A stretch of DNA of 64,000 nt from JBCBSP01 sp039819095 (GTDB lineage Bacteria; Pseudomonadota; Alphaproteobacteria; Caulobacterales; Maricaulaceae), in contig JBCBSP010000010.1 in assembly GCA_039819095.1 (NCBI GenBank), positions 25,629 through 89,628 of the forward strand. Reading direction: 5' to 3'. Below the pieces are notes generated by a model that ran no database searches, had not been told where the DNA came from, and was given only the letters and a program-made list of their open reading frames with translations. Positions 34,682-43,822 of the stretch are shown here, in pieces (positions within the stretch are counted from its first letter, which is position 1; every line of letters begins with the position of its first letter). The position numbers and the translations under genes were made by a program.

Positions 34682-35614
34682 ATGTACGGTTATATCTCCC
34701 GGCGCATTCTGGTCGCGATCCCGACCGTACTGGTCATCATCACGGTGGCCTTCTTCATGATGCGCATCGCACCGGGCGGACCGTTCGATCTGGAACGTCC
34801 GATGCCGGAGGAAATCCGCCAGAATATTCTGGCCGCCTATGGCATGGATCAGCCGGTCTGGAAGCAGTATGTCGATTACATTGCCGGCCTGGCCCAGTTC
34901 GATCTCGGCCCTTCGCTTAAGTTTCGGGACAAAGATGTCGCCGACATCATCGCGGAAGGGTTTCCGGTTTCCGCCACGATCGGGCTGCTGTCGATCAGCC
35001 TGGCTCTGTTCATCGGGTCCATTCTCGGCTCGCTCGCCGCGCTGCGCCAGAACACAACGAGTGACTACGCGGTGGTTGGCTTTGCCACGGTGGGCATCGT
35101 CATTCCGCCCTTTGTGGTAGGGCCGATTCTGGCGCTCGTCTTCGGCATCTATCTGGGCTGGGTGCCATCCGGGGGGCTGGACCCGCGCCACGGGATGACG
35201 CCGGAACGCTTGATCCTGCCGGTGATTACGCTGGCCCTGCCGCAGATCGCGATCATTTCCCGGCTGATGCGCGCCTCCATGATTGAGGTCATCCGCTCCA
35301 ACTATATCCGCACAGCCCGGGCGAAGGGCTTGTCGGCGGTCAGCGTTCTGTTCCGGCACGCGCTTCGAAGCGCGATCCTGCCGCTTGTCAGCTATCTCGG
35401 CCCCGCCTCGGCGGCGTTGTTGACCGGCTCCATTGTCATCGAACAGGTCTTCCAGCTGCCCGGCATCGGTCGGCAATTCGTCCAGGCCGCGCTGCAACGC
35501 GATTACACCGTGGTGATGGGCGTGGTGATTCTGTACGCCAGCCTCATCATCTTGCTCAATCTCATCGCGGATCTGCTCTACGCGGCGCTCAACCCGAAAG
35601 TGAAGTACGACTGA
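34682..35614 (+). CDS. oppB: Oligopeptide ABC transporter permease OppB
   Basis: A 310-residue inner-membrane permease with about six TM segments. The start MYGYISRRILVAIPTVLVI and the EAA loop EVIRSNYIRTARAKGLS with its following glycine are typical of OppB/DppB. It forms the translocation channel with OppC. The ATG at 34682 is preferred over an earlier ATG at 34634 by homology to the family. It is translated just ahead of oppC. Confidence 0.92.
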   Translation: MYGYISRRILVAIPTVLVIITVAFFMMRIAPGGPFDLERPMPEEIRQNILAAYGMDQPVWKQYVDYIAGLAQFDLGPSLKFRDKDVADIIAEGFPVSATIGLLSISLALFIGSILGSLAALRQNTTSDYAVVGFATVGIVIPPFVVGPILALVFGIYLGWVPSGGLDPRHGMTPERLILPVITLALPQIAIISRLMRASMIEVIRSNYIRTARAKGLSAVSVLFRHALRSAILPLVSYLGPASAALLTGSIVIEQVFQLPGIGRQFVQAALQRDYTVVMGVVILYASLIILLNLIADLLYAALNPKVKYD

Positions 35615-36519
35615 TGGTGCTGACCTCGACACCCGATGAGAAGGCTGCGGTCATGGAGCAGGCCTCGGTCAAGGGCCGCTCGCTATGGGACGACGCGCGC
35701 ACCCGCCTTCTGCGCAATCGCGCGGCGGTGTTCAGCATGTTCCTGCTTGGCGCGCTGGTGGTGCTGGCCTTCATAGGCCCGTTGCTCTGGGTGCACGATG
35801 CGACCTTCATCTACCGTGATCGGGTTCAGATCGGCCCCACCTGGGAGCATTTCCATCTCTTCGGCACCGATGCACAGGGTCGCGATCTGTTTGCGCGCAA
35901 TCTCGTTGGCTTGCGCATGTCCCTCATGGTCGGTGTCGTGGCCACCATGGTCTCGCTTGCGATCGGGGTGACATGGGGGGCGGTGGCCGGCTTTGTCGGC
36001 GGACGCGTCGATCAGCTCATGATGCGCGTTGTCGACGTGCTGTACTCGCTGCCCTTCATCTTCTTCGTCATAATCCTGATGGTCGTTTTCGGACGCAATA
36101 TCATCCTGATCTTCGTCGCCATCGGCGCGGTGGAGTGGCTGACCATGGCGCGTATCGTGCGCGGCCAGACGATTGCCCTGAAAGGCATGGAGTTCGTGGA
36201 GGCCGCGCAGGCCGCCGGCGTCAGTCGATTATCCATCATCCGCCGGCACATCGTGCCCAACGTGCTGGGTCCGGTCGTTGTCTATGTGACGCTGACCATT
36301 CCGGTGGTGATTCTGGCGGAGAGCTTCCTGTCCTTCCTGGGGCTGGGGGTGCAGGAGCCGCTCACTTCGCTCGGCAATCTGATCTCGAACGGTGCGCGCG
36401 ACATGGAGGTGGCGCCCTGGACGCTGATCGTACCGGCGCTGACCATGATGGTGACGCTGTTCTGCTTCAACTTCATCGGCGACGGGCTGCGCGACGCGAT
36501 TGATCCGAAGGATCGCTAG
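35614..36519 (+). CDS. oppC: Oligopeptide ABC transporter permease OppC
   Basis: A 301-residue permease partner of OppB, with an N-terminal OppC_N segment (RNRAAVFSMFLLGALVVLAF) and the EAA loop EFVEAAQAAGVSRLSIIRRH. Six TM segments are visible. The start codon overlaps the oppB stop by 1 nt. No oppD or oppF ATPase gene follows. Confidence 0.93.
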   Translation: MVLTSTPDEKAAVMEQASVKGRSLWDDARTRLLRNRAAVFSMFLLGALVVLAFIGPLLWVHDATFIYRDRVQIGPTWEHFHLFGTDAQGRDLFARNLVGLRMSLMVGVVATMVSLAIGVTWGAVAGFVGGRVDQLMMRVVDVLYSLPFIFFVIILMVVFGRNIILIFVAIGAVEWLTMARIVRGQTIALKGMEFVEAAQAAGVSRLSIIRRHIVPNVLGPVVVYVTLTIPVVILAESFLSFLGLGVQEPLTSLGNLISNGARDMEVAPWTLIVPALTMMVTLFCFNFIGDGLRDAIDPKDR

Positions 36520-36534
36520 GCGCGATCTGAAGCG

Positions 36535-37158
36535 TTACTCGATTCGGCGCGCGCGGTAGCGCGTTCCGTCATGGCTTAGCTCCATGAAGAATGAGCCCAG
36601 AAGGCCGCGCTCGATGGTTGCTGTGAGGCCCTCTTCCAGATGGCGGTCCCGCACGCCGCGCAGTCGCCGGCTTTCGGTCTGAACCCAGACCTGGCCATTC
36701 TCAAGCTCAACGACGCGCTTGCCAGCCCGATTGACCCTTACCGATTTGACGGGTGCTCCGCGCAGGGTGTCCACTCCGCCATCGGCGCGGTAGACCACTT
36801 CGGCCCCATCGGCCAAGGCTTCCACGACCGGTTCTGCGCCTTCGTTGTTTCTACGATTGGCGAAAAGTGAGAACAGGCGCTCCTGACCAGGCAAAGCAAT
36901 GCCGAATCCTTCGCGTTCGGCCTCGCGGACGGCTTGCGCGGCCATGACCATCAGATCGGCTGTGTCGATTGCTGCGGCCAGCGAGGCGGCTTGTTCGTCA
37001 AAGCAGGCCAGCCGCGCCTCGACCGCCTCGATGTTTCGGCAGGCCAGAAGGGCTTCTACAGCGTCAGAGTCACGGTCCTGCGCTAAGGAGGGAGCGCCCA
37101 TGGCCGCGCCGACAAAGGCTGCGGCCAGCGCGAAATGACGAAAGCAGGACGTTTTCAT
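36535..37158 (-). CDS. Hypothetical secreted protein
   Basis: A 207-residue exported protein with signal peptide KTSCFRHFALAAAFVGAAMGAPSLAQ. A Cys pair in LACRNIEAVEARLACFDEQ is followed by a helical region, and the C-terminal part has the beta-rich run VNRAGKRVVELENGQVWVQTE seen in small proteobacterial periplasmic proteins. No function known. It is antisense to the opp genes, between oppC and oppA. Confidence 0.72.
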   Translation of the reverse strand: MKTSCFRHFALAAAFVGAAMGAPSLAQDRDSDAVEALLACRNIEAVEARLACFDEQAASLAAAIDTADLMVMAAQAVREAEREGFGIALPGQERLFSLFANRRNNEGAEPVVEALADGAEVVYRADGGVDTLRGAPVKSVRVNRAGKRVVELENGQVWVQTESRRLRGVRDRHLEEGLTATIERGLLGSFFMELSHDGTRYRARRIE

Positions 37159-37323
37159 GTGCATCTCATTCCGGTTTTGCTTGCAGAACGCGACTATCCT
37201 CTAGGACAATGCTCATGTCGATCCGCATGGCGAGCCTGTTGCCGCCGTGCGCCATGATTTCATCCTTCAGGGTGCGGCGGCCTCCCGGCGCGCCCTGTTC
37301 TGCCATGTTGAGGACCAGACCCT

Positions 37324-38943
37324 ATGACGACCTGGACGCGCTATGCCGCCCTTCTCGCCGCCGGGGCCTCCGCCCTGACGCTCGCCGCCTGCGGCGCCCC
37401 ATCGGATGTTGATCCGAACTCTGTGGTGCTTCACCGCGGCAATGCGGCGGAGCCGTTCTCACTGGATCCGCACAAGGCCAGCGGCACCTGGGAAAACAAC
37501 ATTATCGGGGACATGTTCATCGGTCTCTTCACCGAGAACGCGGCCGGCGAGCCGGTCCTGGGCATGGCCGAAAGCTATGAAGTGGCCGAGGACGGTCTGT
37601 CTTGGACCTTCACGCTGCGCGAAGCGCTCTGGTCGGACGGCGAGCCGGTCACCGCGTACGATTTCGAGTATGCTTTCCAGCGCATTCTCGATCCGGCCAC
37701 GCTGGCTCAATACGCTTCCATTCTCTATCCGGTCCGCAATGCCCGACCGGTGAACACCGGTGATCTGGAGCCGAGCGAGGTTGGCGTTCGGGCGGTTGAT
37801 GAACGCACGCTCGTGATCGAGCTGGAATTTCCTGCACCTTATCTTCGCGGTCTCTTGACCCATTACACGACTTTCCCGGTCCCCCGTCATGTCGTTGAAG
37901 AGCATGGCGACGCCTGGGTTCAGCCAGCCAATATCGTGACCAACGGCGCATACAAGCTGGTCGATTGGCGCGCGAACGACTTCGTCTATGCGATCCGCAA
38001 CGAGAATTTCTGGGACAATGAGAATGTCTGTGTGGACGAGGTGTTTTACTACCCCACCGTGGACCTCAACACCGCCGCGCGGCGGGTGCGCAATGGCGAG
38101 CTTGATCTGAACACCGACTTCGCCGGTCAGCAGCTGAACTTCCTGCGTGAGCAGATGCCTGACTATGTCCGCGTCCATCCCTATCTCGGCATCGTGTATT
38201 TCTCGGCCAACACCGAGGTGCCGGAATTGGCCGATCCTCGCGTGCGCAACGCGCTGTCCATGGCGATTGATCGGGACTTCATCGCCAATGAAATTCTGAT
38301 CGCCGGCCAGATTCCCGCCTATTCCTTCGTGCCGCCGGGCGTTGCCGACTATCCCGACACGGCCCGGATCAGCTGGGCGGACACCCCGGTTGAGGAGCGC
38401 CGGGTCATGGCGCGCGAGCTTCTGGAGGAGGCCGGTTTCGGCCCGGATAATCCGCTCCAGTTCGAGTACACCTTCCGTTCAACCGGCGATAACCCGCGCG
38501 TGGCGCCGGTTGTTCAGCAGGACTGGAGCCTGATCGCAGATTGGGTGAGTGTCGAAATCGCCCAGGTGGAAACCCAGATCCATTATTCAAACCTGCGTGC
38601 GAGCGATTATGAGCTCGGAGATGGCGGCTGGATCGGTGATTATAATGACGCCTACAACTTCCTCTTCCTGGCGGAAACCGGCTCCATCCCGATGAACTAT
38701 TCGCGCTGGAGCGATGCGGACTACGACGCATTGGTGGAGGAGGCCAATCGCACTCTCGATCCTGAAGAGCGTGGGCGCATGTTAGCCGAGGCCGAGCAGA
38801 TGATGCTCGACTCCGCGCCCTACATGCCCATCGTCTACTATGTGAACAAGGCGCTGGTGAGCCCTGAAGTGACCGGGTGGGAGGACAATCTCGTCCATAT
38901 TCACCGCACGCGTTATCTGTGCTTCGCTGATCGCGAAGAATAA
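37324..38943 (+). CDS. oppA: Peptide ABC transporter substrate-binding lipoprotein OppA
   Basis: A 539-residue SBP family 5 protein. The lipobox LTLAACG places a lipidated cysteine at residue 23. Features of oligopeptide-binding proteins: EPFSLDPHKASGTWENNI, ESYEVAEDGLSWTFTLREA, and WIGDYNDAYNFLFLAETG. It should capture peptides in the periplasm for OppBC. A terminator follows immediately, so oppA ends the cluster. Confidence 0.92.
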   Translation: MTTWTRYAALLAAGASALTLAACGAPSDVDPNSVVLHRGNAAEPFSLDPHKASGTWENNIIGDMFIGLFTENAAGEPVLGMAESYEVAEDGLSWTFTLREALWSDGEPVTAYDFEYAFQRILDPATLAQYASILYPVRNARPVNTGDLEPSEVGVRAVDERTLVIELEFPAPYLRGLLTHYTTFPVPRHVVEEHGDAWVQPANIVTNGAYKLVDWRANDFVYAIRNENFWDNENVCVDEVFYYPTVDLNTAARRVRNGELDLNTDFAGQQLNFLREQMPDYVRVHPYLGIVYFSANTEVPELADPRVRNALSMAIDRDFIANEILIAGQIPAYSFVPPGVADYPDTARISWADTPVEERRVMARELLEEAGFGPDNPLQFEYTFRSTGDNPRVAPVVQQDWSLIADWVSVEIAQVETQIHYSNLRASDYELGDGGWIGDYNDAYNFLFLAETGSIPMNYSRWSDADYDALVEEANRTLDPEERGRMLAEAEQMMLDSAPYMPIVYYVNKALVSPEVTGWEDNLVHIHRTRYLCFADREE

Positions 38944-38971
38944 GGCGACGCTATCGGTGGCGAGATGAGAC

Positions 38972-39000
38972 CCCCCGGCGCGCCGCGCCGGGGGTTTTCT
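38972..39000 (+). terminator. Rho-independent terminator of oppA
   Basis: A GC-rich inverted repeat (CCCCCGGCG / CGCCGGGGG with a small loop) leads into TTTTCTT. It ends only 1 nt before the ATG of the next gene, so the stem's 3' arm also occupies the Shine-Dalgarno position of that gene. Confidence 0.88.
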
Positions 39001-39001
39001 T

Positions 39002-40252
39002 ATGAGTGAGATTGATGACGCCGCCGAAGTCGTTACCGAGCAAGTAGCCGCCGCCGTTATCGCCGCCCCAGCCTCGCGCCCGGCGGAGATATCGCCGGAT
39101 ACGCCTGACGGCGCGTGCACCAATTGCGGTACACCGCTTGAGGGCTCGGTCTGCCATGAATGCGGGCAGGTGGCCGATGTCTTCCACCGACCGGTGCTGT
39201 CGCTGATCCGCGAAGGGCTGGAAGGCCTGTTCTCGCTGGATGGCCGCTTTGTCCAGACCGTGCCCGGCCTGATGGTCTTTCCCGGCCATGTCACGCGTGA
39301 TTATCTGGCAGGCAAGCGGGCGCGATTCATACCACCTTTCCGGCTCTATATCCTGGCGTCGATCCTTCTGTTTGCTCTGGTCCCTCTCCTGTTCGGACCC
39401 ATCAATGTCGCTGCGCCCGTAGCGAACCCGCAGGACATGGCTGAGCTTCGCATGGAGCTTGAAGCCCTCAGTGAGCGTGACTCGCTGACGGAGGATCAGC
39501 GTGTGGAGCTGGCCGACGCCATGGCGGCGCTCAACCGCCTGGAAGAAGGTGATCTGTCCGCGGTGGTCGATCTCGCCGAAGTGTCTGATAGGCTTGAGCT
39601 TGCGGGGGATCGCGCGTCGGCCGGTCCGACTGCTGACCCCGAAACGGGGCCGGCCCCCGAAGAGGAAGAAGCGGAGGAATCCGCCTCATCTGGGCCGGGC
39701 GCGCTGGGGCGGCGGACCGGCGAACAGTCCGGCGTGGTCGTCAGCACGGAAATTCAAAGTCTTATCGCTGAACAGGCTGGGGAGGGCGCCGCAGCGGCGG
39801 ACGATGCTCCCGATACGGTCCGCAACACCTTCATTCGCCAGGCGCAACGGGTGAGTGAAAACCCGGAAGAATGGGTTAAGGAAACCATCGCGTGGGTTCC
39901 GCGCATCATGTTCGTCATGGTGCCGATCTTCGCGCTGCTTCTGGGGCTGGCCTTTGTTTGGCGGCGCGGGTTTTTCTTCTTTGACCACCTGATCGTGTCG
40001 CTGCATTTTCATGCGGCGTTCTTCATCGCGATGGTTCTGGGGACCATGGCGGCTCAGCTGATCGGTTGGGGCTGGGTTTCGCTGGCGCTGATCGTCTACG
40101 CCAATTTCTATCTCTACCGTCTGCTCAGACGGGTCTATCAGCGCGGGCGCTTCACCTCGCTCCTGCGCCTGCTCTTCCTTGATGCCGTTTACGGCATCGT
40201 GCTCTCAATCGGCCTGGTCATGGTGATGCTGGCTGGCTTCATGTCCGTTTGA
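39002..40252 (+). CDS. DUF3667-type zinc-ribbon membrane protein
   Basis: A 416-residue protein. An N-terminal zinc ribbon (CTNCGTPLEGSVCHECGQ, about residues 39-56) is followed by VMFPGHVTRDYLAGKRARFIPPFRLYILASILLFALVPL-like DUF3667 features; the central ~140 residues are an acidic, low-complexity insert (EEEEAEESAS). Four TM segments close the protein. Function of DUF3667 is unknown. The ATG immediately follows the upstream terminator, and there is no separate ribosome-binding site beyond the G5 run in the stem. Confidence 0.85.
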   Translation: MSEIDDAAEVVTEQVAAAVIAAPASRPAEISPDTPDGACTNCGTPLEGSVCHECGQVADVFHRPVLSLIREGLEGLFSLDGRFVQTVPGLMVFPGHVTRDYLAGKRARFIPPFRLYILASILLFALVPLLFGPINVAAPVANPQDMAELRMELEALSERDSLTEDQRVELADAMAALNRLEEGDLSAVVDLAEVSDRLELAGDRASAGPTADPETGPAPEEEEAEESASSGPGALGRRTGEQSGVVVSTEIQSLIAEQAGEGAAAADDAPDTVRNTFIRQAQRVSENPEEWVKETIAWVPRIMFVMVPIFALLLGLAFVWRRGFFFFDHLIVSLHFHAAFFIAMVLGTMAAQLIGWGWVSLALIVYANFYLYRLLRRVYQRGRFTSLLRLLFLDAVYGIVLSIGLVMVMLAGFMSV

Positions 40253-40256
40253 GCCG

Positions 40257-42047
40257 CTATTGGGGCGCGTTCACGGGCGCGTAGGTCTGCACGCCCGGCT
40301 GCCGGGCCTGATGTTGCGCTTCCAGGGCCGCGCGGACCTGGGGTGAATGCAGCAGAGCACTGAGTTGCGCGGCGGCCTGCATTCCGTCCGCTGAAAGGCC
40401 GAACAGCGCCTGGAAGGCTTCAAGCGGGGTCGGTCTGCGCGGGAAGCGACGCAGCTGATAGGCTTGCCCCTCTTCGAGCCCGGCGAGCTCGCGCGCCGCA
40501 TCCACCGCGTCCCGCAGCCCGCCAATCTGATCGACCAGCCCAAGTTCAAGCGCCTGCGCCCCGGTCCAGACTCTGCCGCGCGCAATCTCCTGAACCCGCG
40601 ACAGGGGCAAGTCCCGACCTTCCGCCACGCGCAGCGTAAAGTCCTCATAGACATCTTCCATGAGGCGGGAGAAAGCTGTGCGTTGAGCCTCGGTCCATTC
40701 GGTCGCCGGGGAGAAGGCGAGGGCGTATTCCCCGCCGACCGCGAGCGGCTCCAGGTTCAGGCCGACGCGCTGCAGAGCGCCGTCGACGACCACCTTGCCT
40801 CCCAGAACGCCGATCGAGCCTGTGATTGTTGTCCCGTGCGCGAACACCAGGTCAGCAGGCGCGGCGATATAGTAGCCGCCCGAAGCGGCAAGCGAGCCCA
40901 TCGAGGCCACGACCGGTTTGCCGGCGTCGCGCGCGCGCATGATGGCGTCCCAGACCTGATCGGATGCTATGGCGGACCCGCCGGGGCTGTCGATACGGAT
41001 CAGGATGGCGCGCACGGAGTTGTTGGCCGCGGCCGCATCAATCGCGTTCGCCATTGCATCACCCCCGATTGCCTGAGCTCCGCCCAGACCCGGATCTCCG
41101 AGCCCGGTATTGATCGGGCCCTGGCCTTCGATCAGGGCGATAATCGCTCCGGACCCGACCGAGGGCGGCTGGTTGCGAATATAGTCTTCAATAAGGACGT
41201 GCTGGACCCGGTTCGCGGTTCTCTGGGTCTGGATCACTTCGCGCGCCGTTGCGACATGCCCGAGGCGGTCAACAAGACCGGCCTGTTCGGCCTGCTCGGC
41301 CGAGTAAGGTCCGCTGACAATGATCTCGCGCAGGGCTTCAGCATCAATCCCGCGATCTGCGGCAAGCGCTGTGATGGCGCTGTCGAAAACCGAATTGAGG
41401 AGGCCGAGCGCAGCTTCTCGGTGCGCGTCCGTGTAGTCGGACTGTGTGTAGACATTGGCCGCATTCTTGTACTCGTGAAACTGCTCGAATTGCGCCTGGG
41501 CGCCGTACTGATCGATCAGCCCGCCGAAGAACAGGGTCTCCGAGGCGAGTCCGACCGCTGAAAAGCTGGCGGTGTCCTGCAGCCAGATTTCGTCCGCGTT
41601 GCCGACCGCGAAATAGCTGGTGATCCCGACACCTTCAAAGCCCTGCGCGTGCGCGATCACGAATTTTCCCGCATCCTGGAAGGCGCTGAAGGCCGCACGC
41701 AGTTCTTCGGCCTGACCCGGCGCAATGCCGAACTCGTTGGCCCGGATGAACAGACCTTTCACGCGATCGTCGCTCTCGGCGCGTTGAAGCGCGGCGACGA
41801 TCTCAACGGTGGAAAGGGGTTCAGCAAAGGCGAAGGGCGAAGCTGAAGGCTGATCCAGACGCGCAATTCTCAGATCAAGCTCCAGCACCATATCGCCCGT
41901 GGGCAGACGGTTCTGGCTGGCTTCAGAACTTTGCATGGCGGCGCCGATGACCGCGCCCAGCAGGACAATGCCGAGCACCAGGGTCAGGACCGATCCGACG
42001 ATGACGCCGATGACAGAGCCGAAAAACGTCACCCAGAATGTTTTCAT
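40257..42047 (-). CDS. sppA: Signal peptide peptidase SppA (67K type)
   Basis: A 596-residue membrane serine protease with a Ser-Lys dyad that degrades cleaved signal peptides. An N-terminal TM (about 5-38) precedes two tandem SppA domains. The catalytic lysine is K194 in HEYKNAAN, and the catalytic serine S389 in SLAASGGYYIA. The size and split dyad match the long E. coli-type form. The start at 42047 is preferred over 42065 because the family's hydrophobic N-terminus begins there. Confidence 0.92.
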   Translation of the reverse strand: MKTFWVTFFGSVIGVIVGSVLTLVLGIVLLGAVIGAAMQSSEASQNRLPTGDMVLELDLRIARLDQPSASPFAFAEPLSTVEIVAALQRAESDDRVKGLFIRANEFGIAPGQAEELRAAFSAFQDAGKFVIAHAQGFEGVGITSYFAVGNADEIWLQDTASFSAVGLASETLFFGGLIDQYGAQAQFEQFHEYKNAANVYTQSDYTDAHREAALGLLNSVFDSAITALAADRGIDAEALREIIVSGPYSAEQAEQAGLVDRLGHVATAREVIQTQRTANRVQHVLIEDYIRNQPPSVGSGAIIALIEGQGPINTGLGDPGLGGAQAIGGDAMANAIDAAAANNSVRAILIRIDSPGGSAIASDQVWDAIMRARDAGKPVVASMGSLAASGGYYIAAPADLVFAHGTTITGSIGVLGGKVVVDGALQRVGLNLEPLAVGGEYALAFSPATEWTEAQRTAFSRLMEDVYEDFTLRVAEGRDLPLSRVQEIARGRVWTGAQALELGLVDQIGGLRDAVDAARELAGLEEGQAYQLRRFPRRPTPLEAFQALFGLSADGMQAAAQLSALLHSPQVRAALEAQHQARQPGVQTYAPVNAPQ

Positions 42048-42229
42048 TGAATCCTCAAGCCTCATCTCCGGCGGCCCCTCAGCCTGCCTAACTCATGACA
42101 TTAGGTCGTCTGCACGGTCCGGTCGAGGCGGAGCGCGTGTCTTTCGCGTCACCGTTTGGACGAATCGCAATCGCGCGGACGAAGGAAAGGAGCCGCGACC
42201 GCCTGATATCGGGAAGACGGTCGCAAGAA

Positions 42230-42306
42230 TGGTCGGAGCAGCAGGATTTGAACCTGCGACCCCCGCCTCCCGAAGACGGTGCTCTACCAAGCTGAGCTAT
42301 GCTCCG
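42230..42306 (-). tRNA. tRNA-Pro(CGG)
   Basis: On the minus strand the acceptor CGGAGCA pairs with TGCTCCG, with ACCA encoded. The D arm is TAGCTCAGCTTGGTAGAGC, the T arm GCAGGTTCAAATCCTGC. The loop TTCGGGA gives anticodon CGG at 42272-42270. It is divergent from tRNA-Gln. Confidence 0.96.
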
Positions 42307-42319
42307 AACCGGAGCCGGG

Positions 42320-42348
42320 CTTATAGAGGCGCTGTTCGCGAGGCGCAA
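42320..42348 (-). promoter_or_regulatory. Promoter of tRNA-Pro
   Basis: On the minus strand, TTGCGC (42348-42343), a 17-nt spacer and TATAAG (42325-42320) stand 13 nt before the 5' end of the tRNA. Confidence 0.65.
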
Positions 42349-42404
42349 TCACCCCGAAGCGGCTTTGTGCAGACACAGTTGTGCAGTGATCTGCATCGAG
42401 CGCG

Positions 42405-42433
42405 TTGCGTCGGGCGCGGCTGCGCGCTATTTA
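42405..42433 (+). promoter_or_regulatory. Promoter of tRNA-Gln
   Basis: TTGCGT (42405-42410), 17-nt spacer, TATTTA (42428-42433) within GCTATTTA. The tRNA 5' end is 30 nt downstream. Confidence 0.6.
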
Positions 42434-42463
42434 CCCGCCTCCGTAGTGCGCAGGCGCTGCAAT

Positions 42464-42538
42464 TGGGGCGTGGCCAAGTGGTAAGGCAGCGGTTTTTGGT
42501 ACCGCCATTCCCAGGTTCGAATCCTGGCGCCCCAGCCA
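42464..42538 (+). tRNA. tRNA-Gln(TTG)
   Basis: The acceptor TGGGGCG pairs with CGCCCCA, followed by GCCA. The D arm is GCCAAGTGGTAAGGC; the anticodon arm GCGGT-TTTTGGT-ACCGC gives anticodon TTG; the T arm is CCAGGTTCGAATCCTGG. CCA is encoded. Confidence 0.96.
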
Positions 42539-43021
42539 CACTCTGTCTGACATCGTGGTTAACCGTTCTCCGGCAGGAGATTGCCGCCCTGCGAAGTTGA
42601 TGGGCTGCTTGCGATTGTCGCCGCCTCTGTGAACGGGTCTTTTCTCTTTATGCAGCAGGACTTGCTGGCTGGCGGGCTCGCGTATATTCGCCGAAGAGCT
42701 GCAATTTGCACCGCGATTAACCGCATTACGCGGCGGATGCGAGGTTGATCCCGCGAACGGGGCGGTGCTAGCGTCAAAACATGCGCCGTGGGGGCGCTCT
42801 TTACGAGTCGGCGGTCAACGCTGCGATTTACGGGAAAGCAGCCAACATAACCGCGTTGAGGTGTTTGTTTGCGGTTATCGGGCTGTTCGGAGCGTGAGGG
42901 CGCTCCGACGAGATTTTTTGGGGGCCGATCGTCAGCGCGGGACGCTGGCGTAATGGAAACAAGAGAAAGAGTATCCAAAGCGCGCGGGCATGCGTCCGCG
43001 CCGGCTACTGTGAGGCGAAGC
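42539..43021 (+). other. Long leader region of the TonB/ExbBD operon with two hairpins
   Basis: No gene is evident in these 483 bp. A weak promoter-like pair, TTGATC (42745-42750) and TAGCGT (42769-42774, within GCTAGCGTC), starts the putative leader. Two inverted repeats follow: ATAACCGC (42847-42854)/GCGGTTAT (42871-42878) and the hairpin at 42887-42908 listed separately. The remaining 100 nt before the first start codon are purine-rich and hold no further clear structure. Confidence 0.45.
42887..42919 (+). terminator. Terminator-like hairpin in the operon leader (possible attenuator)
   Basis: TCGGAGCG (42887-42894), loop TGAGGG, CGCTCCGA (42901-42908): a perfect 8-bp stem followed after 5 nt by six Ts. 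It stands 100 nt before the first start codon of the operon, downstream of the putative promoter, so it would attenuate rather than separate genes. Confidence 0.5.
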
Positions 43022-43798
43022 ATGTCGAAAAACGTGAACAGAATCCGCGTATCGCTCGTCGCCGGCGTCGCCGCGCTCGCGACTGCGGGCGCTGCGTATG
43101 GCCAGCAACAGCTTGATCAGGCTCTGCAGATCGCGCGTCAGTCCACCCAGGAGGGGGCTCGCACGCAGGAGCAGATTGATGATATCGCCGATCAGGCCAG
43201 CAATCTGGAGCGCCAGTATATCGCGCAACAGGAAGTGATAGAGGGCCAGCGCGTCTTCGTCGAGCAGCAAAGGGTCTTCCTTCAGTCGCAGGAAAACGAG
43301 CTGCGTGAGCTCAACTCTCAGCTGGAGCGGGTCGGTTCGATCGAACGTGATCTGACACCGATGATCCTTGAGATGTTCGTCCGGCTTCAGGACTTTGTTG
43401 AGCAGGATTTGCCGTTCCAGTTGGAAGCGCGCCGTGATCGTCTGGCGAACATTGAAGAGACGCTCGGCAACGCCCAGGTGCCGCCGGCTGAGAAGTATCG
43501 TCTCATTTTGAACGCTTATGAGATTGAGTCCGCTTCGGGTCGTTCGCTTCGGTCTTACTCAGAAGAGGTCATCAGAGATGGCGACCCGCAAGAGGCGCGC
43601 ATCCTCCAGGTTGGCCGGGTTGCTCTGATCCGCCGTTTCCCGGACGGTTCTATGGAAATGCAAACCAAGGCCAATCCGGAGTGGCGTTCAGTGCCGGGTT
43701 CCTTCTCTTCCTCGGTGCAGCGCGCTCTGCGCATCGCCGATGAAGTCACCACACCGGAAGTCTTTGTGGCTCCGCTGCCGGGCCCGAGCGCTCAGTAA
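43022..43798 (+). CDS. DUF3450 family periplasmic protein of the TonB operon
   Basis: A 258-residue protein with a signal peptide (NRIRVSLVAGVAALATAGAAYG), then a long coiled coil (about 28-105: QIARQSTQEGARTQEQIDDI and onward) and a DUF3450 C-terminal domain (ILNAYEIESASGRSLRSYSE, VALIRRFPDGSMEMQT). DUF3450 genes regularly open TtpC/ExbB-ExbD-TonB operons in marine bacteria; the protein is thought to belong to this transport complex. The ATG at 43022 follows GAGGCGAAGC. Confidence 0.85.
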   Translation: MSKNVNRIRVSLVAGVAALATAGAAYGQQQLDQALQIARQSTQEGARTQEQIDDIADQASNLERQYIAQQEVIEGQRVFVEQQRVFLQSQENELRELNSQLERVGSIERDLTPMILEMFVRLQDFVEQDLPFQLEARRDRLANIEETLGNAQVPPAEKYRLILNAYEIESASGRSLRSYSEEVIRDGDPQEARILQVGRVALIRRFPDGSMEMQTKANPEWRSVPGSFSSSVQRALRIADEVTTPEVFVAPLPGPSAQ

Positions 43799-43822
43799 CG
43801 CGACGAGACGGAGAATTAAGCG

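Noticed and set aside
40464..41561. A 365-residue plus-strand frame opposite sppA.
   Set aside because: The minus-strand SppA has both catalytic residues and full length; the plus frame is a shadow.
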